This document shows, in pieces, positions 41,042 through 49,681 of a stretch of DNA of 64,000 nt; the first letter of the stretch is position 1, and every line of letters begins with the position of its first letter. Below the pieces are notes generated by a model that was not told the DNA's origin, did no database searches, and was given only the letters and a program-made list of their open reading frames with translations. The position numbers and the translations under genes were made by a program. The stretch is from an uncultured Opitutales bacterium. GTDB taxonomy: Bacteria; Verrucomicrobiota; Verrucomicrobiia; Opitutales; Seribacteraceae. The stretch is from contig CALSTX010000004.1 in assembly GCA_943789375.1 (NCBI GenBank), forward strand, positions 127,001-191,000, read 5' to 3'.

Positions 41042-42474
41042 GGTTCAGTTTGGAGGGCAGGTATACCCAAGCCTAAAAAGAGATTTACGCGGTTTATAGC
41101 CCTTTGCTTGCGGATGTTTAGCAGGCTACTTTTAGAATCAAAAAATCTACGTTGAGAATCCAATGCGTCAAAAATGCCTTGGATTCCACTTTTATAGCGG
41201 TCCCAACTGATTTGGGCCGCTGACTCGGCGGCTTTCGAAGCCGTTTGTAAATAAGTTTCTTCTGCACGAAGTCTACCTTCGTTAAAAAGAAGCGTTTCTA
41301 CTTCTGTAAAAGCTCGCAGAGCGGTTGCCCGATAATTTGCAAAGGCAGCCTGCTTAAGGGCATCCGCTCTTCGTATCTGAGCTTTGAGGCGTCCACCTTG
41401 AAAGAGAGGCTGGGTCAGAGACCCGCCAAGTTCCCAGGTTTGAAATTGATTATCGAGCAAATCTTCAAAGTTTTCCGCTCGACTGCCAGGACCACCAGAG
41501 ATTGACAGGGAGGGTAGGAGGCTCAAGCGGGAAGCAGAGAGATCAAAACCGGAGGCTTCAAGTTGGAGGCGGGAAGACAGAATATCAGGCCGGTTTTCCA
41601 GGGCAGTTGATGGAGTAGGGGGAAGAGCCAAAGAAGTGAGCTTGGGTAATAAGGTGGAAGCGTTCAAATCTAATTGACCGTGTGGGTACATACCTAAAAG
41701 AGCTTCAAGTTTTCGCACGGACTGGCTTTGTGTCCTAATACGCATGGAGTGGGAAGCCTGTGCACTTGCAAAAGCACTTGTGGCTAAATCATTTTCAAGA
41801 GAGGTAGCCAGACCATTTTTAAAACGATTTGATACAAAATTCTGATTGGTGCCAAAAATATCCATGGTTTGGCGAGCAAGTTCGGCCTGTTGTTGGTTCT
41901 CGGCTATCTCGAACCAAGTTTTCGATACCTGTCCAGCGATGGATAATCTGGCTCCCTCATAGTTCTGCGATGCCATCTCAAAATATTTTTTGGCGGATTC
42001 TTTTTGGGACTTTAATTTACCCCATAAATCAATTTCCCAACTTAGGTTGAGGCCGGCATTGAAGCTATTACTTGTAAAAGAGGTGCTCCCATTTGGTAAA
42101 TTGAAGCCAATTAAATTTCTTTTACTTCGGCTTCCTGTAACACCAAGGTTAGCTTGGGGGCTCAGATTAGCTCCTATGATAACAGCTTCTTCGCCGCGAG
42201 CGAGTGTTTGCTCTGCCTGAGTTATAAGCTGGGGATTTCTGCTCCAAGCAGTTCGGATGGCTTCAGTCAGCCAAGGGTCCTCAAAGGTATCAGCCCAGTA
42301 GATTGTTTCCTGGGTTTCGCTGATATTTGTATCCCAAGAAGCCCATTTGTCAGGAATATCTTCCAAAGGTTTTGGGCTTTTCATATCAGGTTTATGGGAT
42401 ACACAGCTGGTTACAAATAATGCACAAATCAGAGAATACGATAAGGGTATGAATATCTTCATTTGCTTATTCAT
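41038..42474 (-). CDS. Outer-membrane efflux lipoprotein, TolC/NodT family
   Basis: The 478-residue protein has a lipoprotein signal with lipobox LFVTSC, the lipidated cysteine being residue 24. Two repeats of the outer membrane efflux domain follow, with long amphipathic helices, the N-terminal segment WADTFEDPWLTEAIRTAW, and NLSWEIDLWGK typical of NodT-type channels. It is the first gene of the operon and overlaps the adaptor by four bases. No TetR- or MarR-type repressor gene is adjacent, and the drug or metal exported cannot be inferred. Confidence 0.9.
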   Translation of the reverse strand: MNKQMKIFIPLSYSLICALFVTSCVSHKPDMKSPKPLEDIPDKWASWDTNISETQETIYWADTFEDPWLTEAIRTAWSRNPQLITQAEQTLARGEEAVIIGANLSPQANLGVTGSRSKRNLIGFNLPNGSTSFTSNSFNAGLNLSWEIDLWGKLKSQKESAKKYFEMASQNYEGARLSIAGQVSKTWFEIAENQQQAELARQTMDIFGTNQNFVSNRFKNGLATSLENDLATSAFASAQASHSMRIRTQSQSVRKLEALLGMYPHGQLDLNASTLLPKLTSLALPPTPSTALENRPDILSSRLQLEASGFDLSASRLSLLPSLSISGGPGSRAENFEDLLDNQFQTWELGGSLTQPLFQGGRLKAQIRRADALKQAAFANYRATALRAFTEVETLLFNEGRLRAEETYLQTASKAAESAAQISWDRYKSGIQGIFDALDSQRRFFDSKSSLLNIRKQRAINRVNLFLGLGIPALQTEP

Positions 42475-42937
42475 TTAATACCAACTTCAACACCGTAGCT
42501 TACTAAAAGAATCAAAAGTCTGATCATAGTGTTTGTATCATTTTCATCTCAAAGGACTTGGGGGTAATCGTGAAGTCTTCGGTGTTGAGCAAAGGCTCCA
42601 AGCATGGCAGCAATGGAGAAGTGCAGATTCCAATAACCTTTCCCGGATATTTGGTTTGTTTGCCGTGAGGATTTCTTCATTCACAGAACGATTGTTTAAA
42701 CATTTGTTTGAAATTTACAAGCTTAGGCATTTTTTTGTTCAGACATTCTAACTGATGGAATTCCATGAGCCGAAGAATGGCGCAAATATTTTTCAGAATA
42801 TCTGAAATTTATGAATTTTTCATGATTACTGCTAATTTGCCTCAAGCTTGACCTGCTTTGGCATTGACAAAACAATGGAATTTCGGTTTTTTGATCCTTT
42901 TCTCGCAATTTCCCTTTACACTTTACGAAGAACAGAA
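42475..42937. other. 463-base intergenic region between RND operon and rpsP
   Basis: No convincing gene is visible. Short open frames on both strands lack family features. It must hold divergent promoters for the efflux operon and for rpsP. Around 42800-42830 it is A/T-rich, with the short palindrome ATGAATTTTTCAT. I see no riboswitch or tRNA. Confidence 0.4.
42848..42876 (+). promoter_or_regulatory. Candidate promoter of rpsP-trmD-rplS
   Basis: TTGACC at 42848-42853 is followed after 17 bases by AACAAT at 42871-42876, a four-of-six match to TATAAT. Transcription would start near 42883 and give a leader of about 55 bases before rpsP. Confidence 0.4.
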
Positions 42938-43495
42938 ATGATCAAGATTCGCTTGCAAAGACACGGTGCTCGTCATGCACCTTTTTATCGTATGGTAGTC
43001 GCACCATCGACATCACGCCGCGACGGGAGGTTTATCGAAGTTCTCGGTACTTACAACCCGCAAGCCCATGCCCGGACTGAAGAGCTAAAGCTTAAGATGG
43101 AGCGGGTTGATCATTGGTTACAAGTTGGTGCACAACCCACAGACACAGCGAAAAGTTTAATTAAGCAAGGCCGAATGAGTCCAGAAGAGTGGCTTGAACG
43201 TGCTGAGAAGAACACCAAGGCGAAAGCGGAGCGAGTTAAGAGAAAAAATGCGCCTGTTATCGAAGAGACTGCTCCAGTAGCTGAAGAAAAAGCAGAAGAT
43301 GCAGCAGCTGAAGCGAGCCCTGAAGCAGAGGTTAAGGAAGAAACAAAATCCAAAGTTGCTCCAGAACCTAAAAAAGAAGAGCCTGCTGCTCCAGATGCAA
43401 ATGCCGAAGGAGAAACCAAAGCTGAAGCACCAAAGGAGGATTCCAAGGACCAACCGAAAGAGGAATCTAAGGAAGATAAGGAGTCGGAGGCATAA
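42938..43495 (+). CDS. rpsP: 30S ribosomal protein S16 with long charged C-terminal tail
   Basis: The ATG at 42938 gives 185 residues starting MIKIRLQRHGARHAPFYRMV, the normal S16 start; an upstream GTG or ATG would add foreign residues. Residues 1-80 are an ordinary S16 with RRDGRFIEVLGTYNPQ. The remaining 105 or so residues are almost entirely Ala, Glu, Lys, Pro and Asp, a low-complexity tail likely to be disordered. Many Bacteroidota and Verrucomicrobiota S16 proteins have shorter versions. It heads rpsP-trmD-rplS; rimM, normally next, is missing. Confidence 0.93.
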   Translation: MIKIRLQRHGARHAPFYRMVVAPSTSRRDGRFIEVLGTYNPQAHARTEELKLKMERVDHWLQVGAQPTDTAKSLIKQGRMSPEEWLERAEKNTKAKAERVKRKNAPVIEETAPVAEEKAEDAAAEASPEAEVKEETKSKVAPEPKKEEPAAPDANAEGETKAEAPKEDSKDQPKEESKEDKESEA

Positions 43496-43542
43496 ATACT
43501 CTTTCGCCTTTTTCTCCCTTATTATGTTTTTAATTGGTGCCC

Positions 43543-44250
43543 ATGATTCGTATGATGAGCCCAGCTTTGCGTTTCGACGTCCTTTCGCTTTTTCCTAAAT
43601 CTGTTGATGGGTTTGCGGAAGAAAGTATTTTAGGAAAAGCAGTTGCCCAAGGCTTAATTGAGATAAACTCCCTTGACCTTCGCCGATGGGCTGAAGGAAA
43701 GCACCGCGAAACAGACGACCGACCATTTGGTGGTGGGGCTGGTATGGTTCTTAAACCTCAACCGATTTTCGACGCAATTGAGGATATCTCTACGGATCGT
43801 ACCCAAGTCATTTATGCCACGCCAGACGGGGAGCCTTTTACTTCCGAATTGGCCAAGGAATTATCTCACGAGTCTCATCTTGTTTTTCTGAGTGGTCACT
43901 ATGAAGGTATAGACCAACGAGTCAGGGATCATGTAGTTCACCGTGAGATAAGCATAGGAGACTATGTAATTACCAACGGAACCCTTGCTTCCGCCGTTAT
44001 GATCGATGCGATTTCTCGCCACATTCCCGGTGTTTTGGGCGACCCTGAATCGTTGGAAAATGAATCCTTTGAATCCAATCAACTTTCTCACCCTCAATAC
44101 ACTCGGCCCCATGACTTTCGAGGGATGAAAGTACCTCAGGTTCTACTTTCCGGTAACCATGAAGAAATTTCCAAATGGCGGGAAAATGAACGTCTCGTTA
44201 AAACGGAGCGGATCCGACCAGATTTATTGAATGCTAATACACAAAGTTAA
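43543..44250 (+). CDS. trmD: tRNA (guanine37-N1)-methyltransferase
   Basis: Methylates G37 of tRNAs to prevent frameshifting. The SPOUT-class knot is clear: RFDVLSLFP near the N-terminus, GGGAGMVLKPQPIFDAI, LSGHYEGIDQRV, and SIGDYVITNGTLASAVMID followed by PGVLG. The ATG at 43543 gives 235 residues; a TTG at 43534 and ATGs at 43552 or 43555 are alternatives, and the true start is uncertain by a few codons. It lies 47 bases after rpsP and 12 before rplS. Confidence 0.94.
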   Translation: MIRMMSPALRFDVLSLFPKSVDGFAEESILGKAVAQGLIEINSLDLRRWAEGKHRETDDRPFGGGAGMVLKPQPIFDAIEDISTDRTQVIYATPDGEPFTSELAKELSHESHLVFLSGHYEGIDQRVRDHVVHREISIGDYVITNGTLASAVMIDAISRHIPGVLGDPESLENESFESNQLSHPQYTRPHDFRGMKVPQVLLSGNHEEISKWRENERLVKTERIRPDLLNANTQS

Positions 44251-44262
44251 CAAAGAAGAATT

Positions 44263-44637
44263 ATGAACAACCAATTACTCGACGAAGTTACTAAAGAATA
44301 TCTTAAAGATCGTGAACCTTTTAAGGTCGGAGATGGTGTAAATGTACATGTTCGAGTACGCGAAGGTGAGAAAGAAAGAATCCAAATTTTCAAAGGTATC
44401 GTGATCGCCCGCAAAGGTTCTGGCGTTCATGAAACTTTTACCGTCCGCCGAATTGCTTCGGGTGTTGGTGTTGAAAGAGTTTTTCCTGTCCATTCCCCGC
44501 TCGTTGATAAGGTGGAAATTGACCGAGAAAGTATTACCATGAGATCTCGTCTTTACTACTTGCGCGACCGAATCGGTAAAGAAGCGATCAAGGTGAAAGA
44601 AAAACGCTTATACGAAGCTAAAAGAAAAGGGAAGTAA
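44263..44637 (+). CDS. rplS: 50S ribosomal protein L19
   Basis: A ribosomal protein at the subunit interface. The 124 residues include the family signatures FKVGDGVNVHVRVREGEKERIQ, FKGIVIARKGSGVHETFTVR and YYLRDRIGKEAIKVKEKR. The leader AAGAAGAATT is a weak ribosome-binding site. It ends the ribosomal operon and converges with a glycosyltransferase gene across 32 bases that contain a run of nine G. Confidence 0.96.
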   Translation: MNNQLLDEVTKEYLKDREPFKVGDGVNVHVRVREGEKERIQIFKGIVIARKGSGVHETFTVRRIASGVGVERVFPVHSPLVDKVEIDRESITMRSRLYYLRDRIGKEAIKVKEKRLYEAKRKGK

Positions 44638-44657
44638 CCTACACCTCCCTCGTATGT

Positions 44658-44666
44658 GGGGGGGGG
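44658..44666 (+). repeat. G9 homopolymer between convergent genes
   Basis: Nine consecutive G lie between the rplS stop and the convergent glycosyltransferase stop. Together with CCTCCC at about 44644 they could form a weak G/C hairpin. Such a tract is prone to length change and sequencing error. Confidence 0.6.
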
Positions 44667-44669
44667 CAC

Positions 44670-46106
44670 TTAACTGGTTCGTAGCAGATTGAGCCGTTGT
44701 GGGGAAAGAAACTCATCAAGTAGTTTTTTCCCTTGGGCATATTCTAGTTTATCGCTTTGAGCATCCAAAACTTCCCTGTAAATGGCATGGAGCTTTCTTC
44801 CATACTCTAGGGGAGAAAACTGCTTCTCCACTGCTGCTTTATTACTTTCAATGGCGTTTACACTCGGTATATTTAGGGTAAGTTGTTCTCGTATTTGATC
44901 TAACAAAACCGGAGATTTTTGGAGCTTCCCCAGGATTTGCCTTTGCAGTTCTTCATTCAGTCTGCCAAAATCAACTTTTCCTTTATGTACAAATGAATGG
45001 TAAGCTTGTTCAACACTGTCAGCTGGCAAGGGGATGCCATAACTCGTGTAAAACTCCTGGAGTGCAAGTCGGATTGCTTCTTGTAGCTTGCCTGGCTCAT
45101 CTAGTAGATCCACATTTACATCGCACCTTTCATAGAGGTTTTTAAGGTCAATACCAAGGTTTGTAAAGTCAGAGGTGATTTCTGGCAGGTTGCGGCCACA
45201 AAGTCCTTTTCGGTATGTCCATGGTTCAAGGAAGCCAAGACCAAAGCCCTCGGCTACACTCGTTGAGATAATAGCCCTAGCATGGTTTACCATTTGGGGA
45301 AAGGACGCAGAACAATTTTCCCCAAGGCCGAAAGTTAGGTTAAGGTTTTGGTTGGCAGCAAAATCTTTCCACTGATTATATTCACTTTCAAAGTTTGGAT
45401 TGGTTGGACCAAGACTATTGGCAAAATGTTTTTCAGGATGAGCTATTGATAGGAGTGCTAGTTCTCCTAAGTTTTTTCTGCGGACTGCCCGCACAGGATA
45501 TAAAAATAGATTTTCGGGCAATTCAGGGTGAGTTTCCCCGTCTGCCTGATTACCTCCAAAAGGAATGGCATTAGCTAAAAGGTGAGCTTTGCTGGGCAAC
45601 CCTGCCAGCATGAGATCCAGAAAGGAAAGGTCACGGTGATTAAGGGCTGCGTAGTGAATTCTTTCTGAACTTGGATAAGTGGAGGCATAGCAATGATTGA
45701 GACATGTAAAATTTCCAGGCCTTCCGTCCTCTGCAAAATCATGAGGGTGAAGGAGCATGAAAGCTCCTTTATTTGCCAATAAGCTTATTGCCATTGGTAG
45801 CGCTGGGTTTTTGCCAAGCGAGTGGTTATGAATGTGCCAAATATCGGGGTTTGCTCCGAGGCTTTCTCGGGCAGCCGTTTCCATTCTTTCTACGAGAATG
45901 CTAGGAGAAATTGCTTCCTCCGGATGAGCATAGTCTAGCCCATCCACTACTTGTATATCTTTTATTAATTTACCGGGATAGGTCCTGCCGCTTAGAACGA
46001 CAGTCTGAATGGGTAAATCAGCGGACTCCCAGGCCCCCAGTGTGTTCTCAATTACACGCGTTACCCCACCGGGTTGGAGGTGGTAATGAACAATTGCAAC
46101 TTTCAT
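44670..46106 (-). CDS. GT4-type glycosyltransferase of the glucosylglycerate cluster
   Basis: The 478-residue protein has a GT-B fold layout. The N-terminal glycine loop HLQPGGVTRVIENTL resembles group 1 glycosyltransferases, WHIHNHSLG is a typical acceptor-side segment, and the retaining-enzyme signature EGFGLGFLE (Glu, seven residues, Glu) lies in the donor domain around residue 290. The last 150 residues are helical and unusual for the family. It follows the frameshifted gpgS by 26 bases and is probably its operon partner. Addition of mannose or glucose to glucosyl-(phospho)glycerate is inferred from context only. Confidence 0.7.
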   Translation of the reverse strand: MKVAIVHYHLQPGGVTRVIENTLGAWESADLPIQTVVLSGRTYPGKLIKDIQVVDGLDYAHPEEAISPSILVERMETAARESLGANPDIWHIHNHSLGKNPALPMAISLLANKGAFMLLHPHDFAEDGRPGNFTCLNHCYASTYPSSERIHYAALNHRDLSFLDLMLAGLPSKAHLLANAIPFGGNQADGETHPELPENLFLYPVRAVRRKNLGELALLSIAHPEKHFANSLGPTNPNFESEYNQWKDFAANQNLNLTFGLGENCSASFPQMVNHARAIISTSVAEGFGLGFLEPWTYRKGLCGRNLPEITSDFTNLGIDLKNLYERCDVNVDLLDEPGKLQEAIRLALQEFYTSYGIPLPADSVEQAYHSFVHKGKVDFGRLNEELQRQILGKLQKSPVLLDQIREQLTLNIPSVNAIESNKAAVEKQFSPLEYGRKLHAIYREVLDAQSDKLEYAQGKKLLDEFLSPQRLNLLRTS

Positions 46107-46132
46107 CCGAGGTGAGCGTTGCTTATTTCGCT

Positions 46133-47108
46133 TTACTTGTTGCGGTTTAAGTACCCATTAATCTCAATCATTGGCGGCCTTTCTTCTTCTATCACCTCTT
46201 GGGCAATTTGATTGTAGATCCCATCTTCAACTTCAAACCTGCGGTAAAAAGTTTCCATATCGGGCATTTGGTCAATTTTTCCCTGAGCATGAAGTCGGTT
46301 GAAAAAAGTTTGGAGAATACCAAAACTCATTTTACCCAATGCATTGGTGGTCTGATTCCGGTGAACTCTTCGGTCAAGGTCAGTTTGAGCAAAAGCCTCC
46401 AAACCGAATGTATCATAGAGATCAAGCAGGTGAGAAGTCTCGACACCATAACCAATGGGAAAGGGTATCTTTTCCAGCACTTCTCTACGAGCTGCATATT
46501 CACCTGATAAGGGCTGGACCACATTTGTAAGTTCTGGATAAAAAGAGAGAGAACAGCGGGCGAATTAAAATTTCTGTCACCCTGCCACCACCGCTTGATC
46601 GTAACCCGGACGAATAATTGAGAGGACGGTCATAAAATGCTTTTACGTAATGAACTTCGTCTCTTCGTATAAGGGGGGCAACCAAGCCGTAAACAAAGCG
46701 GGGATGAATATTTGAAATATCGGCATCCACATAACAAATAATATCACCTTTAAGTTGATGTATGGCTTTCCACAGGTTTTCTCCTTTTCCGCGTTTATCG
46801 CCAACTTCAGGTAAAATATCAGAAGCTAGGTAGACATCGGCCCCAAAATTACTCGCGACTTCCAGGGTCTTGTCTGTTGAGCCAGAGTCGATCACTGCAA
46901 ATTCGTCAATAAGTGGATATCGTTCCATCAATTCCGAACGAAGGATTAACACTTCCTTTCCAATGGTTTTTTCTTCGTTTAGTGTCGGAATACAAAGAGA
47001 GATTTTTAGCCCTTTCTTTTCTTTTTCCTCCACTAGTTTTAAGATATCCCAAAACTCACCGTGATGAAAAGTGTTGTTATCTAGCCATTTTTGATTGTTT
47101 CCAGTCAT
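46133..47108 (-). pseudogene. gpgS: Glucosyl-3-phosphoglycerate synthase, interrupted by a one-base frameshift
   Basis: Two adjacent frames encode the two parts of one GT81-type enzyme that makes glucosyl-3-phosphoglycerate from NDP-glucose and 3-phosphoglycerate. The first (47108 to about 46540) has SLCIPTLNEEKTIGKE, IDSGSTDKT and the metal motif CYVDADISNIHPRF. The second (to 46133) continues with VVQPLSGEYAARREVLEKIP and FGLEAFAQTDLDRRVHRNQ. The frames join perfectly if one T is removed from the T5 tract at 46540-46544, restoring FSLFYPELTN. It overlaps the M20-like gene by four bases. It may be a sequencing error, slippage or true inactivation. Confidence 0.88.
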
Positions 47109-48292
47109 GATTCACAAAGTCCTAGGTCAATTGCGCGTAGCAATGTGATCATTTGAGCCATACCAGAATAAAGGGGCTCAAGTTTTATGGTTTCATTCGC
47201 TTCCCGCACATTTTCCGCAGAGGTAAGGCCCAAAGTAACACCCGGGTGACCGGCTAAGATAATCGAATTTAAATCCCCCGTACTTGGGTCGACCGCTGGG
47301 GTGACACCGGCCTCGCTCATTATACTTCGAGTCGTCTTCACGAGAGGGTGGGTAAATGGGATGCCGCAGTTTTTTCTTTTAGCGACCACTTCCATCTCTA
47401 CCTGAATCCCAGTTTCCATCGAGTACTGTTCACATAATTCATTTACCTGGGTTTCCATTTCGTCAACAACTTCATCGCCTTCACTGGATATCTCAAAACT
47501 CAAACTTCCACTTCGTGGAGAGGTATTAAAACTCGAACCAGAATGCATTGCTCCAAATACCATTTTTGTTTTTGGCTCTTTGGGCACAGGGATCTCCATG
47601 ACCTGACTGACAAAGCGGGTGAGGTGAGAAATAGCACCCGCAGCACCGAAGCGATTCCAGTCATAATTACCGGGTAATTTCAGACTTATCTGCCCTCGTA
47701 ATGCCCCAAGTCCGGAGTAACTGAGTCTGCCTTGCTCTGCACCTTCGACACAGATACCAGCTCGGATTGGTCGTTGTTTGGTTTCAAGGAACCCGCGAGA
47801 ACCCTCCAGGTTTGCAACCCCAAGACTTTTGGTGTTTATCAATAATAACAGATCATCTTTGAAATGTATTCCAAGCTTATCGAGTAAATTGGGAAGACCG
47901 ACAACCGCTGCCATTCCAATGGCATTATCTGCAATGCCAGGGCCGGTAATATAATCCGATCCAACATTCAGCACATGGCGCACATCTGACCCAAATACAG
48001 AATCTGCATGGGCCATTACGAGGACAGAGGCGGAACCTTCAGTCCCTGGAAGAATTCCTGATGCATTCCCCAAATCATCAATTTCTGGGTCATCGAGCCC
48101 ATTTTCACGAAAGCGGTCGAGTGCAAGCCGTACTCGATCCTCTTCGCCAAAGGTTGGAGATGGTATTTCTCCCAACAAAACCGCATCGGTTAAGTAAGTT
48201 TCTCGATTTTCCCGTAAACCTTCAATCAGCGAGGGAATATCTTTTAGTAAAGATTCTAAGGCCGCATCCTTAGTCATTGTTTCAATAGTCAT
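47105..48292 (-). CDS. M20-family metallopeptidase-like protein lacking catalytic residues
   Basis: The 395 residues follow the M20 fold with a dimerisation domain in the middle. Some metal ligands are present: H95 and D97 in VMAHADSVF, D122 in GPGIADNAIG, E183 in CVEGAEQG. The Glu-Glu pair expected in the next block (catalytic base and metal ligand) is replaced by S156-L157 in INTKSLGVANLEG. The C-terminal ligand His appears replaced by Arg in ENVREANETIKLE. It is therefore probably not a working peptidase. It is first in the operon with gpgS (four-base overlap) and a GT4 gene. A GGAGG lies just two bases before the ATG, unusually close. Confidence 0.7.
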   Translation of the reverse strand: MTIETMTKDAALESLLKDIPSLIEGLRENRETYLTDAVLLGEIPSPTFGEEDRVRLALDRFRENGLDDPEIDDLGNASGILPGTEGSASVLVMAHADSVFGSDVRHVLNVGSDYITGPGIADNAIGMAAVVGLPNLLDKLGIHFKDDLLLLINTKSLGVANLEGSRGFLETKQRPIRAGICVEGAEQGRLSYSGLGALRGQISLKLPGNYDWNRFGAAGAISHLTRFVSQVMEIPVPKEPKTKMVFGAMHSGSSFNTSPRSGSLSFEISSEGDEVVDEMETQVNELCEQYSMETGIQVEMEVVAKRKNCGIPFTHPLVKTTRSIMSEAGVTPAVDPSTGDLNSIILAGHPGVTLGLTSAENVREANETIKLEPLYSGMAQMITLLRAIDLGLCES

Positions 48293-48421
48293 TACCTCCG
48301 AACTACGAAAATCCTGAGCAACATGCCACGTTAAACTTTTAAATCTTTTTTTATTGGTTGAAAAAAGGGCTCGTATCCTGCATCACCCAAAAGAGAAAGA
48401 AAACTTCTTCCTCTTACTAAA

Positions 48422-49678
48422 ATGTCAAAGAATATTGGATTTATCTCAACTCGTTTCGCCGGACAAGACGGCGTATCCCTAGAAAGTGCTAAATGGGCAG
48501 AAGTTCTGTGGGAGGATCGTCATGTCAGTTATTGGTATAGTGGGGAAAGTGATCGAGATCCGGATATCAGCTTTGTGGTACCTGAGGCTTATTTTGGTTT
48601 TTCTGAAAACCAATGGATTAATGACAGAATTTGGGGTGCAGGCCAACGAGACCGTTTTGTTAGCGAGCGAATCCGTGCCTTGGTGGATTATCTAAAAAGT
48701 AGTCTTTATCGCTTCGTGGATAAATTTAGTATTGATATTCTTATCCCTCAAAATTGTCTCGCTATCCCCATGCATCTGCCTTTGGGGATTGCGGTCACGG
48801 AATTTCTCTCGGAGACTGGTATTCCTGCTATTGCTCATCACCATGACTTTTTCTGGGAGCGAACTCGATTTTCAGTAAATTCGGTACCCGAATATCTCGA
48901 TATGGCTTTTCCGCCAAAACTTCCCAATATGAGGGATGTAGTTATCAATCAAGAGGCACAGGAGCAACTCGCTCTGCGTAAAGGTTCGTCTTCTTTGGTC
49001 ATTCCAAATGTTTTTGATTTTGATAATCCACCAGATCAGGCAGATAGCTATGCGGCAGATGTTCGGTCTGAACTTGGGCTCGCTGAAGATGACTTTTTTA
49101 TTCTTCAGCCAACACGGGTTGTTCCCCGTAAAGGAATTGAGCAGGCCATCAAACTGGTGAGCTTATTGAAAGATCCAAAGTGCAAATTGGTTATTTCCCA
49201 TGAAGCGGGAGATGAAGGGTACGAATACCTTGGGATGCTTGAGCAATTAGCCAAGGAAGAAAAAGTTGATATGAGAGTCGTAGCCCACCGGGTCGGGGAA
49301 GTTCGACAGCGTGATTCTGAAGGCAGGAAGATTTACACCCTTTGGGACCTTTACCACCATGCAGATTTTGTGACCTACCCAAGTACCTATGAAGGATTTG
49401 GTAACGCTCTACTGGAAGCTATTTATTTTCGTAAGCCAGTTCTCATAAATAGGTATTCTATTTTCGTTCGTGACATTGAGCCAAAAGGCTTTCGCCTGCT
49501 GACAATGGATGGCTTTGTGACGCCAAGCATTGCCAAGCGGGTGGAACAAATTTTGCATGATTCCAAATTACGGCAAGAAATTGTGAATCATAACTATGAA
49601 GTGGCCCGCCAATTTTACTCTTATTCCACCGTTCGGGGAAACCTTCGGGCGTTTATTGCAAGTCTTACCGGATATTGA
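48422..49678 (+). CDS. GT4-family glycosyltransferase
   Basis: The 418-residue GT-B enzyme has the N-terminal STRFAGQDGVSLESAKWAEV, a central AIAHHHDFFWERTRF, the domain-2 entry LQPTRVVPRKGIEQAIKLV typical of GT4, and the donor-site signature STYEGFGNALLEAIYFRKPV with the Glu-x7-Glu pair. It diverges from the M20-gpgS-GT operon and is followed after three bases by a GH13_18 phosphorylase. A role in making or remodelling a glucosylglycerate-type solute, for example as a mannosylglucosylglycerate synthase, is inference. Sucrose-synthase-like roles are less likely since no phosphatase is present. Confidence 0.75.
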   Translation: MSKNIGFISTRFAGQDGVSLESAKWAEVLWEDRHVSYWYSGESDRDPDISFVVPEAYFGFSENQWINDRIWGAGQRDRFVSERIRALVDYLKSSLYRFVDKFSIDILIPQNCLAIPMHLPLGIAVTEFLSETGIPAIAHHHDFFWERTRFSVNSVPEYLDMAFPPKLPNMRDVVINQEAQEQLALRKGSSSLVIPNVFDFDNPPDQADSYAADVRSELGLAEDDFFILQPTRVVPRKGIEQAIKLVSLLKDPKCKLVISHEAGDEGYEYLGMLEQLAKEEKVDMRVVAHRVGEVRQRDSEGRKIYTLWDLYHHADFVTYPSTYEGFGNALLEAIYFRKPVLINRYSIFVRDIEPKGFRLLTMDGFVTPSIAKRVEQILHDSKLRQEIVNHNYEVARQFYSYSTVRGNLRAFIASLTGY

Positions 49679-49681
49679 TTT

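Noticed and set aside
42533..42751. A 72-codon open frame between the RND operon and rpsP, considered as a remnant regulator
   Set aside because: No HTH or other recognisable pattern; composition looks non-coding.
46540..46544. Programmed frameshifting as the explanation for gpgS
   Set aside because: The break needs a +1 shift at a T5 tract with no stop codon, rare codon or stimulatory element of known +1 sites; an indel is simpler.
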